A stretch of DNA of 64,000 nucleotides from DASTFY01 sp963829955 (GCA_963829955.1 CAWHKS010000016.1:1-64000); one strand, 5' to 3'; positions 54,080-63,619 are shown, counted from the stretch's first letter. Notes: generated by a model from the sequence alone, not told the origin. Translations and numbers: made by a program.

Positions 54080-55911
54080 CCACCCGGCGGCCCACCTGGC
54101 GACGTACTGCGATCGCACTGACGGCGGCGCTCGCCGCGGCCACGGCAGCGGCGTGCTCGGGCGGGGGTGACGGCGGAGAGGGAAGCGACGGCAGCGGAAC
54201 GCCGGGCTTCGATCCGGACTGCGTCACCGTCGACATGGCCGTCTCGCCCGAGAAGGTGACGCTGCTCACCGACCTGGCCGAGACATTCAACGACTCGGAC
54301 GCCGAGGTGGACGGTCAGTGCGTGTCGGTCCGCGTTACCCGCAAGTCGTCGGGCGCCGCCGCCACCCTCCTCACAAAGGGCTGGCCGGACCCGGAGGCCA
54401 ACGGCCCACAACCAGTGATCTGGTCCCCGGCGGCCAGTGGGTGGGCGGCCATCGTCAACGAGGAGGTCGGCCGCACGCTCGCGCCCGCTGGCCGTCCCTT
54501 CATGCAGACCCCGCTCGTCATCGCCATGCCCCAGCCCATGGCCGAGGCGCTGGGCTACCCGGAGACGCCCATCGGGTTCACGGACATCGCCGCCCTCGCC
54601 AACGATCCCGAAGGGTGGGCCAAGTACGGCCATCCCGAGTGGGGCCAGTTCAAGCTGGGCAAGACCAACCCGAACTTCTCCACCAGCGGTCTCAACTTCA
54701 CCGTCGCCGAGTACTACGCGGCGACAGGCAAGTCCTCCGGGCTCACGGTCGAGGACCTCGCCCGGCCGGAGGTGGAGGAGTTCGCCCGCAGCGTCGAGCA
54801 GGCGGTCGTGCACTACGGCGACATCACCGGCACGTTCCTGAGCAACTGGTTCCGCGCCGACGCCCGGGGCACCGCGCTCACCTACACCTCGGCGGTGGCC
54901 GTCGAGGAGAAGTCCATCATCGACTACAACTCCGGCAACCCCGACGGCGAGCTCTCGCCCGGCGAGACACCGCGCCCGCCCAAGGTGCCGCTGGTCGCCA
55001 TCTATCCGAAGGAGGGAACCCTCTACTCGGACAACCCCTTCATGGTGCTCGACGCCGACTGGGTGACAGAGGAACAGAGGCGGGCGGCGGCGCTGTTCGA
55101 GGAGTACGTACAGCAGCCGGAGAACCAGGCTCGCGTGCTCGAATACGGCTTCCGGCCCGGCAACACCTCCGTCGCCGTCGGTGCGCCGATCGTGCCGGCC
55201 AACGGCGTCGATCCCACGCAGCCTCAGAACGTGCTCGACGTCCCGGACCCCGAGGTGCTCGTGCGAGTCCTCGACGCCTGGGAGCAGCAGCGCAAGTCCG
55301 CCCAGGTCCTGCTCGTCATGGACGTTTCCGGCTCCATGGGGGACCCCGCCGGCGAGGGGACCAGCGCCACGAAGCTCGAGCTGGCCCGTGACGCCGCCAG
55401 CGCCGCCCTGGACCAGTTCAAGGACAGCGACCAGGTCGGCCTGCGGATCTTCACCACGGACATCGGCGACGTCATCGGTGAAACGTCCATCGACCTGGTG
55501 CCGGTCGGACCGATGGACGAGGGGCAGCGGTCCGCGCTGCGCGGGCAGATCGAGGGCCTGTTCCCCCAGAACGGCACACCGCTCTACCAGGCCACGCAGG
55601 AGGCGGCCGAGCTCATTCGCGACAGCTACGACCCGTCGCTCATCAACGCCGTCGTGCTGCTGACCGACGGAGTCAACGACGACGGCGATCCCACCGACGA
55701 CGCCGATCAGCTCGACGAGCTCATCCAAACGCTGCGGGGCGGCGAGGGCGCCAACGCCAGGGCAGTGCGGGTGTTCCCGATCGCCTACGGGGACGACGCC
55801 GACACGGCCACGCTGCGCCGCATCGCCGAGGCGTCCAATGGCGCGCTGTACGTCGCCTCCAACCCAGCCACCATCAACGACGTCTTCACCGCGGTCGTGT
55901 CGAACTTCTGA
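54076..55911 (+). CDS. Lipoprotein with solute-binding and VWA domains
   Basis: 611 residues from ATG 54076. Lipoprotein signal with lipobox AAAC (Cys27), then an extracellular solute-binding domain (about 50-400; CVTVDMAVSPEKVTLLTDLA, VIWSPAASGWAA, PLVAIYPKEGTLYSDNPFMV) and a C-terminal VWA domain with the MIDAS DVSGSMGD (Asp416), NGTPLY and LLTDGVNDDG. Substrate-binding-VWA fusions of this type are common in actinobacteria and sit near stress (Ter/PspA-like) genes; function unresolved. It overlaps the upstream gene and heads a run leading to murJ and pspA. Confidence 0.9.
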   Translation: MTTRRPTWRRTAIALTAALAAATAAACSGGGDGGEGSDGSGTPGFDPDCVTVDMAVSPEKVTLLTDLAETFNDSDAEVDGQCVSVRVTRKSSGAAATLLTKGWPDPEANGPQPVIWSPAASGWAAIVNEEVGRTLAPAGRPFMQTPLVIAMPQPMAEALGYPETPIGFTDIAALANDPEGWAKYGHPEWGQFKLGKTNPNFSTSGLNFTVAEYYAATGKSSGLTVEDLARPEVEEFARSVEQAVVHYGDITGTFLSNWFRADARGTALTYTSAVAVEEKSIIDYNSGNPDGELSPGETPRPPKVPLVAIYPKEGTLYSDNPFMVLDADWVTEEQRRAAALFEEYVQQPENQARVLEYGFRPGNTSVAVGAPIVPANGVDPTQPQNVLDVPDPEVLVRVLDAWEQQRKSAQVLLVMDVSGSMGDPAGEGTSATKLELARDAASAALDQFKDSDQVGLRIFTTDIGDVIGETSIDLVPVGPMDEGQRSALRGQIEGLFPQNGTPLYQATQEAAELIRDSYDPSLINAVVLLTDGVNDDGDPTDDADQLDELIQTLRGGEGANARAVRVFPIAYGDDADTATLRRIAEASNGALYVASNPATINDVFTAVVSNF

Positions 55912-55968
55912 CCCAGATGCGGGTGTGCCGCCGGCGGGACGACCGGGGCCAATAACCTCCGGTCCCTG

Positions 55969-56742
55969 ATGGCCCGCTCGTTCCGCGACCGGTTCTTCAC
56001 GCCTCCCGTGGCGCGGGCCATGACTTCGCCGCTCGGCATCGTCCTGGCCGGCGTCGGCGCGGCCGTCGGCCTGGCGACCGGCCTCGGCATCGCGGGCGCC
56101 ATCGGTCTCGCCGCGCTGGCCTGGGGTGGCCGGGTGGCCGCGGCCGTCCCGAAGGGCGACAAGCGCGCCACCCGCATCGATCCGTTCGCGCTCTCCGAGC
56201 CGTGGCGGCGCTACGTGCAGGGCTCGCTCGCCGCGCAGGCCCGCTTCCAGCGCACCGTCGACGCTACGCCTGACGGCCCCCTTCGCGTCCGCCTCACCGA
56301 CATCGGCACCCGCCTCGAGCGCGGGGTCGACGAGGTGTGGCTGGTGGCGTCCCGAGGCGACGACATCGACGCCGGCCTGGCCACACTCGACGTGCGCGAG
56401 GCTCAGGCCGAGCTCGCCCGCCTCGACCACGAGCCCGCGGGCTCGCACACCGCCGCCACCCGCGACGCGCTGGCCGCCCAGGTGGCGACGGCCGCCCGCA
56501 TGCAGGCCGTGTCGACCGGCGCGCGGGATCGCCTGCGGCTGCTCGACGCCCGACTCGACGAGCTGGTGGCCCGGGCGGTCGAGCTGTCGGTCAGCGGCAG
56601 CGCAAGTGCGATCTCGGGTCTCGGTGACGACGTGGACACGCTGGTGAGCGAGATGGAGTCCCTCCGGCAGGCCCTCGAGGAGGCGGAGCAGGCCGGCGGC
56701 GGGGAGTCGCCCGGCCCCCCGCAGGCGTGGCCGAGTCCCTGA
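55969..56742 (+). CDS. Membrane-associated hypothetical protein of the VWA-PspA cluster
   Basis: 257 residues. N-terminal double hydrophobic segment (GIVLAGVGAAVGLATGLGIA then GAIGLAALAWGGRVAAAV), then a long alpha-helical, coiled-coil-like body (DIDAGLATLDVREAQAELAR and later LVSEMESLRQALEEAEQAGG). No family recognised. The last 16 bases overlap the GTG of the MurJ gene, so they are co-translated. Confidence 0.75.
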   Translation: MARSFRDRFFTPPVARAMTSPLGIVLAGVGAAVGLATGLGIAGAIGLAALAWGGRVAAAVPKGDKRATRIDPFALSEPWRRYVQGSLAAQARFQRTVDATPDGPLRVRLTDIGTRLERGVDEVWLVASRGDDIDAGLATLDVREAQAELARLDHEPAGSHTAATRDALAAQVATAARMQAVSTGARDRLRLLDARLDELVARAVELSVSGSASAISGLGDDVDTLVSEMESLRQALEEAEQAGGGESPGPPQAWPSP

Positions 56743-58340
56743 CCGACGAGCCGGGGGGCGAGGGCCGCCGCCTCCTGGCCGCCAACGTCTCGGTCGCCGT
56801 CGGCACGCTGCTGTCCCGGCTCACGGGGCTGCTGCGGGTGATCGTGTTCGGCGTCGTCATCGGCCAGAACGCTTTGGCCGACGCCTACGACGGGGCCAAC
56901 AACTCGCCCAACTCCATCTACGAGCTCCTCATCGGCGGCGTGCTCTCGGCGACCCTCGTTCCGCTGTTCACCGCGCAGTTGGAGGACGACGACGAAGAAG
57001 CCACCAGCGCAGTCGTGACCGTCGCCGCGATCGCCATGGCGGCGGTGACCGCGGCCGCGGTCGTGGCCGCACCGCTCATCTTCCGGCTGTTCTCGCTCTC
57101 GCCCGATCCCGATGTGGACGCCGGCCAGTACCGGGGCGTGGGTACCGCGCTCGCCCGCATCTTCCTCGTCCAGATCTTCTTCTACGGGCTCATGGCCCTC
57201 GGCTCGTCGCTGCTGCAGGCGCGGCGGCGTTTCTTCGCTCCCGCCTGGGCGCCGGTCCTCGCCAACGTCGTCATCATCGGCTTCCTGCTGGTCGTGCCAT
57301 CGCTGCTCGACGGACGCGATCCCTCGTTGGAGCTGGCCGACGACGATGCCGGCTTCCGCCTCCTGCTCAGTCTCGGCGCCACGGTGGGCATCGCGGTGAT
57401 GGCCCTGTCGCTCGTCCCCGCGCTGCTCCGGGCCGGGGTCCGGCTGCGCTTCCACCCGGCCTGGAAGCACCCGGCCGTGCGGAAGTTGCTGACCCTCTCC
57501 GGCTGGACACTCGGCTACGTGGCGGCCAACCAGGTCGCGCTCATCGTGGTCAAGAACCTGGCCCGGCCGGGCAGCGGCGGACAGGACGCCTACGCCAAGG
57601 CCTTCACGTTCTTCCAACTGCCGCACGGCCTGCTGGCGGTGTCCATCACCACCACGTTCGTCCCCGACCTGGCCCGCTTCGTGGCCCGCAAGGACAAGGC
57701 GTCGTTCATCGCCCGCTCGTCCCTGGGTGTGCGGCTGGTCGCCTTCTTCACCTTCCCCGCGTCGCTCGGCCTGCTCGTGCTGGCCCGGCCGATCATCGGC
57801 GCGTTCCTCCAGCACGGGGAGTTCAGCGAGCAGGCGGCCGTCACGACCAGCCGGGCCCTCGCCGGCTTCTCGATCGGCCTCGTCGGCTTCTCCGTCTACC
57901 TGTTCGTGCTGCGCGGGTTCTACGCGCACCAGGACACGCGCACCCCGTTCGTGATCAATCTGTTCGAGAACGCCCTCAACATCGTCTTCGCCGTGCTGCT
58001 CGTCGGGCGGTACGACGTGCTCGGGCTAGGACTCGCCTTTGCGCTCGCGTACCTACTGAGCGCAGCCTGGGCGTTGCAGGTCTTGGCCTACAAGGTGCCG
58101 GGCTATGGCCTGCGGCCGGTCTTCGCCAGCCTGGGGCGGATGCTGCTCGCCGCCGTGCTCATGGCCGAGCTGGTCTGGCTCGTCACCCGCCTCGTGGGCG
58201 GCACGAGCGGCCTCGAGGCGACGGCACGGGTCGCCGTCGGCGGTGTCATCGGCGTCGTCGCCTATCTCGGGGTGCTGGCGCTGCTCCGGTCGCCCGAGCT
58301 GGATGCGGCCCGGAGGCAGATCGGCCGGATCCGGCCGTAG
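56727..58340 (+). CDS. murJ: MurJ-family lipid II flippase
   Basis: 537 residues from GTG 56727, with about 13-14 membrane helices and the MVF/MurJ signature region GANNSPNSIYELLIGGVLSA at the N-terminus. It moves lipid II across the cytoplasmic membrane for cell-wall synthesis, or is a MurJ-like paralogue. In most actinobacteria the main murJ sits near parA/dnaA; here it is inside a VWA/PspA cluster, so it may be a second, specialised copy. Confidence 0.88.
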   Translation: MAESLTDEPGGEGRRLLAANVSVAVGTLLSRLTGLLRVIVFGVVIGQNALADAYDGANNSPNSIYELLIGGVLSATLVPLFTAQLEDDDEEATSAVVTVAAIAMAAVTAAAVVAAPLIFRLFSLSPDPDVDAGQYRGVGTALARIFLVQIFFYGLMALGSSLLQARRRFFAPAWAPVLANVVIIGFLLVVPSLLDGRDPSLELADDDAGFRLLLSLGATVGIAVMALSLVPALLRAGVRLRFHPAWKHPAVRKLLTLSGWTLGYVAANQVALIVVKNLARPGSGGQDAYAKAFTFFQLPHGLLAVSITTTFVPDLARFVARKDKASFIARSSLGVRLVAFFTFPASLGLLVLARPIIGAFLQHGEFSEQAAVTTSRALAGFSIGLVGFSVYLFVLRGFYAHQDTRTPFVINLFENALNIVFAVLLVGRYDVLGLGLAFALAYLLSAAWALQVLAYKVPGYGLRPVFASLGRMLLAAVLMAELVWLVTRLVGGTSGLEATARVAVGGVIGVVAYLGVLALLRSPELDAARRQIGRIRP

Positions 58341-58349
58341 ATTGCCCGC

Positions 58350-59162
58350 ATGATCAAGCTGATCCGGCGTTGGTGGAACTACCTCACCGCCAAGCTGAAC
58401 GGGACGTTCAACGAGATGGCGGACCCCGCCGTGCAGCTCGAACAGGCCTTGCGGGAGGCCCAAGACCAGCAGCGCCGTCTCAAGGAACAGGCCGCCAACG
58501 TCATCGCCAGCCAGAAGCAGGCCGAGCTGCGCCTCAACAAGCGCATGGCCGATCTGGAGAAGCTCAACGGCAACGCCCGCCAGGCGCTGGTGATGGCCGC
58601 CGATGCCGAGCGGAAGGGTGACGCCGCCAAGGCCACCCAGCTCACGTCGGCCGCCGAGACCATCGCCACGCAGCTCATCCAGGCCGAGAAGGATGTCGGC
58701 GACCTCAAGGCGATGGTGCTCCAGACCACTCAGGCGTCGGACCAGGCCAAGGCGGCCGTACAGCAGAACTCGCGAGCGCTGCAGCAGAAGCTGTCCGAGC
58801 GGGCGAAGCTCCTCAGCCAGCTCGAGCAGGCCAAGATGCAGGAGCAGATGAACAAGGCCATGGCCACGTTGAACGAGGCCGTGGGCGAAGACGTCCCGAC
58901 GCTCAGCGAGGTGCGGGACAAGATCGACGCCCGCTACGCGAAGGCCAAGGCGGTGGCCGAGCTGAACGAGAGCACCGTGGACGCCAGCATCCGCGAGATC
59001 GAGGCGGCCACCGCGAATGCCTCCGCGCAGGACCGGCTGTCCGAGCTGCGAGCCGAGCTCGGGTTGGAGGACACGACCGGCGCCGCCAGCCTGGAGCGCG
59101 GGTCGGCACCACAGACGCCGGGGTCCGGCGCCGCGCCTCAGCCGGGATCAGCTCAGGCCTGA
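58350..59162 (+). CDS. pspA: PspA/IM30-family membrane-stress protein
   Basis: 270 residues. Long coiled-coil (about 25-215: NEMADPAVQLEQALREAQDQ..), the PspA/IM30 arrangement, plus a Pro/Gly-rich C-terminal tail. PspA forms ESCRT-III-like assemblies that protect the membrane under envelope stress. It starts 9 bases after murJ on the same strand and converges on proB with a 10-base overlap of stops. Confidence 0.9.
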   Translation: MIKLIRRWWNYLTAKLNGTFNEMADPAVQLEQALREAQDQQRRLKEQAANVIASQKQAELRLNKRMADLEKLNGNARQALVMAADAERKGDAAKATQLTSAAETIATQLIQAEKDVGDLKAMVLQTTQASDQAKAAVQQNSRALQQKLSERAKLLSQLEQAKMQEQMNKAMATLNEAVGEDVPTLSEVRDKIDARYAKAKAVAELNESTVDASIREIEAATANASAQDRLSELRAELGLEDTTGAASLERGSAPQTPGSGAAPQPGSAQA

Positions 59163-60250
59163 GGGAGCACCACCAGGTCGTCCCGGTGGATGGCTTCGTG
59201 GGCGACGTCCGCGGGGAGGTCGCTCGTACGCCGGCCCGCGGTCGCCCGCAGGACGCGCGCGTCGGCGGCGGCCATGCCCCGGGCGAAGACGACCCCGTCA
59301 CGACCGGTCACGTCGAGCGTGTCGCCCTCGTCGAACTCCCCCACCACGTCGACCACACCTGCCGGCAGCAGTGACGTGCCCCGGCCCACCAGCGCGGCGC
59401 GCGCACCGTCGTCGACGACCAGGTGCCCGGACGGGGCGCTGGCGAAGGCGATCCAGAGCTTCCGGGCCGGGAGCCGGCGGTCCTTCGCCTCGAACGTGGT
59501 GCCGACGGCTTCCTGCGCGGCGACGGCCTCCGCAACCACGTCCGGACGGTCGGCCCGGGCGATCACGGCGCGCACCCCCGACCACGAGGCGATGCGGGCG
59601 GCCGCCAGCTTGGAGGCCATGCCACCGCTCCCGCGGGCCGAGCCGGTCCCGCCGGCGATCACGCCCATGATGGGGTCGTCCGCAGCGACCTGGGCGATGA
59701 GCTCGGCGCCGGCGTCGCGCCGGGGGTCGGCGGTGTAGAGCCCGTCGAGGTCGGTGAGGAGCACGAGGACGTCGGCGCTGACCAGGTGGGCAACCAACGC
59801 GGCCAGGCGATCGTTGTCACCGAAACGGATCTGGTCGTCAGCGATGGCGTCGTTCTCGTTGACCACCGGCACGCATCCCAGCTCCAGCAGGCGCACCAGG
59901 GTCTGGCGGGCGTGGAGGTACTGGCGGCGGTTGACGAAGTCGTGCGGCACCAGCAGCACCTGCGCGGCGACCGCACCGTGCACGGCCAGGGCGCGGATCC
60001 ACGTCTCGATCATGCGAGGCTGGCCGAGGGCGGCGAGTGCCTGCAGCGTGGGGAGGTCGGTCGGTCGCTGCTGCAAGCCGAGCGCGGCGACGCCCGCCGC
60101 CACGGCCCCCGAGCTGACGACCACGACCTGGTGCCCCTCGGCGCGGACGGCCTCCACCTGCCGGCAGAGGTTCTCGATCATGGCGATATCGACGACCCCG
60201 AGCTCACTGGTCAGCGACGAGCTCCCGACCTTGACGATGACGCGGGCCAC
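59153..60250 (-). CDS. proB: Glutamate 5-kinase
   Basis: 365 residues from GTG 60250. The amino-acid-kinase domain has VIVKVGSSSLTSELGVVDIA, VVVSSGAVAAGVAALGLQQR and ENDAIADDQIRFGDNDRLAA, with LLTDLDGLYTADPR. A C-terminal PUA domain covers about 280-360. It phosphorylates glutamate as the first step of proline synthesis. It begins two bases after the obgE stop, forming the usual obg-proB pair. Confidence 0.95.
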   Translation of the reverse strand: MARVIVKVGSSSLTSELGVVDIAMIENLCRQVEAVRAEGHQVVVVSSGAVAAGVAALGLQQRPTDLPTLQALAALGQPRMIETWIRALAVHGAVAAQVLLVPHDFVNRRQYLHARQTLVRLLELGCVPVVNENDAIADDQIRFGDNDRLAALVAHLVSADVLVLLTDLDGLYTADPRRDAGAELIAQVAADDPIMGVIAGGTGSARGSGGMASKLAAARIASWSGVRAVIARADRPDVVAEAVAAQEAVGTTFEAKDRRLPARKLWIAFASAPSGHLVVDDGARAALVGRGTSLLPAGVVDVVGEFDEGDTLDVTGRDGVVFARGMAAADARVLRATAGRRTSDLPADVAHEAIHRDDLVVLPQA

Positions 60251-60252
60251 GA

Positions 60253-61521
60253 TCAGGCGTCCGGCTCGTACTCGAAGCTGAAGGCGCCGATGTGGACCAC
60301 GTCCCCCGGCTGCGCGCCTGCGCGCGCCAGTGCCCGGTCCACGCCGAGCCGCTTCATGCGATCGTCGATGTAGGCGAGTGCCTGGCGGTCGGTGACGTCG
60401 GACAGCGCCACGGCGCGTTCGGCTTGGCGGCCGGCGACGCGGAACTCGTGCTCGCTCTCACGCGTGACCGTCACGCCCTCGGCCTCAGGCCTGATCACGA
60501 CGAAGCCCTCCGGTTCAGGCTCGGTCGCCCTCGCCTGGGCCACCAGGTCGGCCAGGAGATAGAGGACCTCCTGGACGCCCTGCCCGGTGACCGCGGACAT
60601 CGTGATCTCAGGTCCGCCGTCGTTTCCATCGGTGGCGCCGGCCGGAGCGACATCCGCCTTCGTGCCGACCGTCAACCGGGGCCGCTCGAGAAGCTCCGGC
60701 CGGTAGGCCGCCAGCTCCCGCAGGAGGATCCGCTCTTGCTCGGCGGGAGCCATCCCGTCGGCCGGGACGAGGTCGAGGAGCAGGCAGAGCACGCGGGCCC
60801 GCTCGATGTGGCGCAGGAACTGCAGCCCGAGGCCCCGGCCCTCGCTGGCCCCCTCGATGAGGCCGGGGATGTCGGCCACGACGAACTCGGCGCCGTCGCC
60901 GCGCTCGCCCACCCACACGACGCCCAGGTTCGGGACCAGGGTCGTGAACGGGTAGTCGGCGATCTTCGGCTTGGCCGCGCTGATGCGGCTGATGAAGGTG
61001 CTCTTGCCGGCGTTGGGGAAGCCGACGAGGGCCACGTCAGCCATGAGCTTCAACTCGAGCCGGAGCCAGCGCTCCTCGCCGGCCTCACCCTGCTCGGCGA
61101 AGCTCGGCGCGCGGCGCTTGTCGCTCAGGAACTTGGCGTTGCCCCGCCCTCCCCGACCCCCGGCCGCGGCCAGGAAGCGGTCACCGTGACGGGTGAGGTC
61201 GGCCAGGACGACGCTGCCGTGGAGCTCGTAGACGACCGTGCCCTCGGGGACATGGACCTCGAGGTCGGTACCCCGCTTGCCGTGCAGGTCCTTGCCCCGG
61301 CCGTGGGCGCCGCTGGTCGCCCGCCGGTGCGGGTGGTCGCGGAACGCCAACAACGAGGCGACGTTGCGGTCGGCCACCAGCCACACCTCGCCCCCGCGGC
61401 CGCCATCGCCTCCGTTGGGGCCGCCGTGGGAGACAGGACCCTCCCGGCGGAAGCTGATGCAGCCCGCGCCGCCGTCTCCGCCGCGGACGTTGAGTCCGCA
61501 CTCGTCGACGAAGCTGGCCAC
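60253..61521 (-). CDS. obgE: GTPase Obg/CgtA
   Basis: 422 residues, GTG start. Glycine-rich Obg domain (1-155: VRGGDGGAGCISFRREGPVS), G domain with Walker A GFPNAGKST (167-174), then G3 DIPGLIEGA and the specificity motif VGTKAD. The C-terminal OCT/GAD extension is about 345-422. It functions in ribosome assembly and the stringent response. Normally rplU-rpmA sit upstream; here the next upstream gene is DUF2252, so the ribosomal pair has moved. Confidence 0.95.
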   Translation of the reverse strand: MASFVDECGLNVRGGDGGAGCISFRREGPVSHGGPNGGDGGRGGEVWLVADRNVASLLAFRDHPHRRATSGAHGRGKDLHGKRGTDLEVHVPEGTVVYELHGSVVLADLTRHGDRFLAAAGGRGGRGNAKFLSDKRRAPSFAEQGEAGEERWLRLELKLMADVALVGFPNAGKSTFISRISAAKPKIADYPFTTLVPNLGVVWVGERGDGAEFVVADIPGLIEGASEGRGLGLQFLRHIERARVLCLLLDLVPADGMAPAEQERILLRELAAYRPELLERPRLTVGTKADVAPAGATDGNDGGPEITMSAVTGQGVQEVLYLLADLVAQARATEPEPEGFVVIRPEAEGVTVTRESEHEFRVAGRQAERAVALSDVTDRQALAYIDDRMKRLGVDRALARAGAQPGDVVHIGAFSFEYEPDA

Positions 61522-61711
61522 GGCCGATCGAGGCTACCTGCCGACCGCGCCGAGACGTTCTGGTCCCTCCCATCCCCGCGCGGGGCACTGTGCGGAGCGG
61601 CTGCTGGGCTTGAGGCGGTGCGTCGGGCCGCGGTGCTCGTAGCCGGTTCTCCGCGCCGGGGAGGATCGAAGGCAACGCGACCGCCACAGGTGGTTCGGAG
61701 AGACCCTGGCG

Positions 61712-63073
61712 TCACCAGCCTGGCATGCTGTCGATCTCACCGTCGCGGACGGCTTCGACGAGCTGGGTGTGGTCGCGCTGGTTCTGAAGGGTGTAGGCCG
61801 CAGCGAAGCTCACCATCGCCGCGTCGAACGCCTGGCCCTTGCCGAGGTAGGCGTCGATGGCCGCTGCGTCACCGGTGGTGGCATGGGCACGAGCGAGAAC
61901 CAGGCCGCACTTGCGGGCGAACTGGCGCAGCCACGGTGTCACCTGCTCACCCGACGGGATCACCTTCATGTCGCGGAACTGGCGGACGTAGAAGTCGATG
62001 CCCTGCACCGTGGTCCAGCCGACGAGGATGTCGGTGGAGCTCTGGATGAAGCGCCGGCCCACCGTGACCCGCTGGCCGTGGTTCGGGTAGCGACTCGGCT
62101 CGAGGAAGGCCTCGTACACCGACGGTCCTGCCTGCTTGACCTGCAAGAAGAGCAGATCGTCTGGGCGTGCGCCCACGAGCAGCATGAGGTACACGCGCAT
62201 CCCAACGCTGCCTACGCCCACCACCTGGCGGACGACGTCCACCAAGGAGTACCGGTCGAGGAGGTAGCGCCGCTCCTCCGGCAGCGACGAGCGATACGCC
62301 GCCCAGACCTCATCGACGATGGCTCGATCGGCACCTTCATCCCGAACTCGGAACGGCGGTGCCTCGACCAGGCGAACGCGACCGTCGACCACCTCCGTGA
62401 ACTTCTTGGCCGCACCGACGTTCGATCGCTTCCTCGCTCGCTTGTGGAGCCTCGCCGCGATGTCCGCCCGCTCTTCGGCCACGACGACGCTGAGCAGATC
62501 CTCGGCCGTGACCTGTGCGTACCAGATGTCGAGGAACCGGGCCTCGGCGTACTGCGAGATCCCACCGCGGTACCCGTCGAGCGCGGCACGCACCGCCAGA
62601 TCCACTTCCCCCGCGTTCGTCAGCCCCGTGTCGCGGGCCAGCACCTGCAGGCTCGCAGCCGTCCTCATCAGATCCCACTCGAACGGGCCCGGGAGGGTCT
62701 CGTCGAAGTCACGGAGGTCGAACGAGAGCTGCCGCTCAGGCGTGGCCCACAACCCGAAGTTGAGGACATGAGCGTCACCGCACAACTGCACGGTCAGACT
62801 GCTGTTGGGCCGCGAAGCGAGGTCGGCGGCCATGACCGCGGCGGCACCGCGGTAGTAGGTCCACGGCGAGGCCGCCATGCGGCCGTGGCGTATGGGCACT
62901 AAGTCCGGCGCCCGCACGGCGTTCTGGGCGAGCACGGTTCGCAGGGCGTCATGACCGCGCCCGTCGGGGTTCCAATCGCCCGCATCCTTGCGAGGCAGTC
63001 TCGCCCGAGCCGCCCGTCCAATCGCCCGACGCTCCTCGAGGGACAGATGGTGCGGGCTCGTCGTCACGCTCAT
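61712..63073 (-). CDS. DUF2252-family protein
   Basis: 453 residues from ATG 63073 (MSVTTSPHHLSLEERRAIGR). Family features are LVPIRHGRMAASPWTYYRGA, CGDAHVLNFGLWATPERQL, FDLRDFDETLPGPFEWDLMR and YVRQFRDMKV. It has the arrangement of an aminoglycoside-phosphotransferase/kinase-like fold. Function unknown; common in actinobacteria. The frame opens further upstream but the ATG 63073 is preferred. Confidence 0.88.
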   Translation of the reverse strand: MSVTTSPHHLSLEERRAIGRAARARLPRKDAGDWNPDGRGHDALRTVLAQNAVRAPDLVPIRHGRMAASPWTYYRGAAAVMAADLASRPNSSLTVQLCGDAHVLNFGLWATPERQLSFDLRDFDETLPGPFEWDLMRTAASLQVLARDTGLTNAGEVDLAVRAALDGYRGGISQYAEARFLDIWYAQVTAEDLLSVVVAEERADIAARLHKRARKRSNVGAAKKFTEVVDGRVRLVEAPPFRVRDEGADRAIVDEVWAAYRSSLPEERRYLLDRYSLVDVVRQVVGVGSVGMRVYLMLLVGARPDDLLFLQVKQAGPSVYEAFLEPSRYPNHGQRVTVGRRFIQSSTDILVGWTTVQGIDFYVRQFRDMKVIPSGEQVTPWLRQFARKCGLVLARAHATTGDAAAIDAYLGKGQAFDAAMVSFAAAYTLQNQRDHTQLVEAVRDGEIDSMPGW

Positions 63074-63181
63074 GAAGCCTTCCCTACCGGCTGACCTGGC
63101 TGCCGACCTCACCCACGACCGACGGCCGCTGCGAGCCGACCGGCTCCGCCGCTGAGGTCAACTCAGCGTAGTTTCCCGGCG

Positions 63182-63556
63182 TCACCACCAACCGCTCGAA
63201 CCACGATCCGACCTCGCTCCGTACCCACAGCGCCGCCACCGCCCGGCCACATCAACATGGGCACCCGACACCACACCATCAGCCAGCGCCTCCCCCAACT
63301 GTGGAAGCACCCGGGTCGTCTGCGCCCGCTTCACGGTCCGTTCGGAGTCCCTCAGCGAAGCATGCGAAGCATCAGCCAGGATCTTCTCCGGATACGAGAC
63401 GGTCTGCTCCACTTCGGCGGCGACGGCCACGTCACGACCATCCAGCCAGGCCCGCAAACGCGCCGACGACGACGCCACCTGTGCCAACACCCCTCGGTCG
63501 CGGCAAGCAGGATCCAACCCGCCCACGGCCTCCACCAGTTCGTGCATCTCCGCCAA
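63182..63556 (-). pseudogene. DUF222 (13E12-type, HNH endonuclease) N-terminal remnant
   Basis: 124 residues ending in a run of Arg/Ser/Trp after VSGAHVDVAG. The recognisable part (LAQVASSSARLRAWLDGRDV then VAAEVEQTVSYPEKILADAS) matches the N-terminus of DUF222/13E12 repeats. The HNH domain is missing and the end is out of frame, so it is a fragment. Confidence 0.65.
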
Positions 63557-63563
63557 TCGTATA

Positions 63564-63577
63564 CGAACAAGTGTACG
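63564..63577. promoter_or_regulatory. Possible LexA (SOS) box
   Basis: cgaacaagtgtacg fits the actinobacterial LexA half-sites CGAAC(N4)GTTCG with one mismatch. It lies just upstream of the DUF222 remnant start (63556). Genes of the 13E12/DUF222 type are known LexA targets in mycobacteria, which makes this plausible. Confidence 0.4.
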
Positions 63578-63580
63578 ACG

Positions 63581-63619
63581 GGGGGTGTAGCCAGCAGCAC
63601 AGGTCCCCGCTACACCCCC
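63581..63619. repeat. 11-bp perfect inverted repeat (hairpin) before the dGTPase gene
   Basis: gggggtgtagc (63581-63591) and gctacaccccc (63609-63619) are exact reverse complements with a 17-base loop. It sits in the divergent region and ends 11 bases before the dGTPase ATG (63631), so it could influence that gene's leader. Role inferred only. Confidence 0.7.

Noticed and set aside
60292..62049. 585-codon plus-strand frame over obgE
   Set aside because: Mirror image of obgE codon bias, no domain, no start context.
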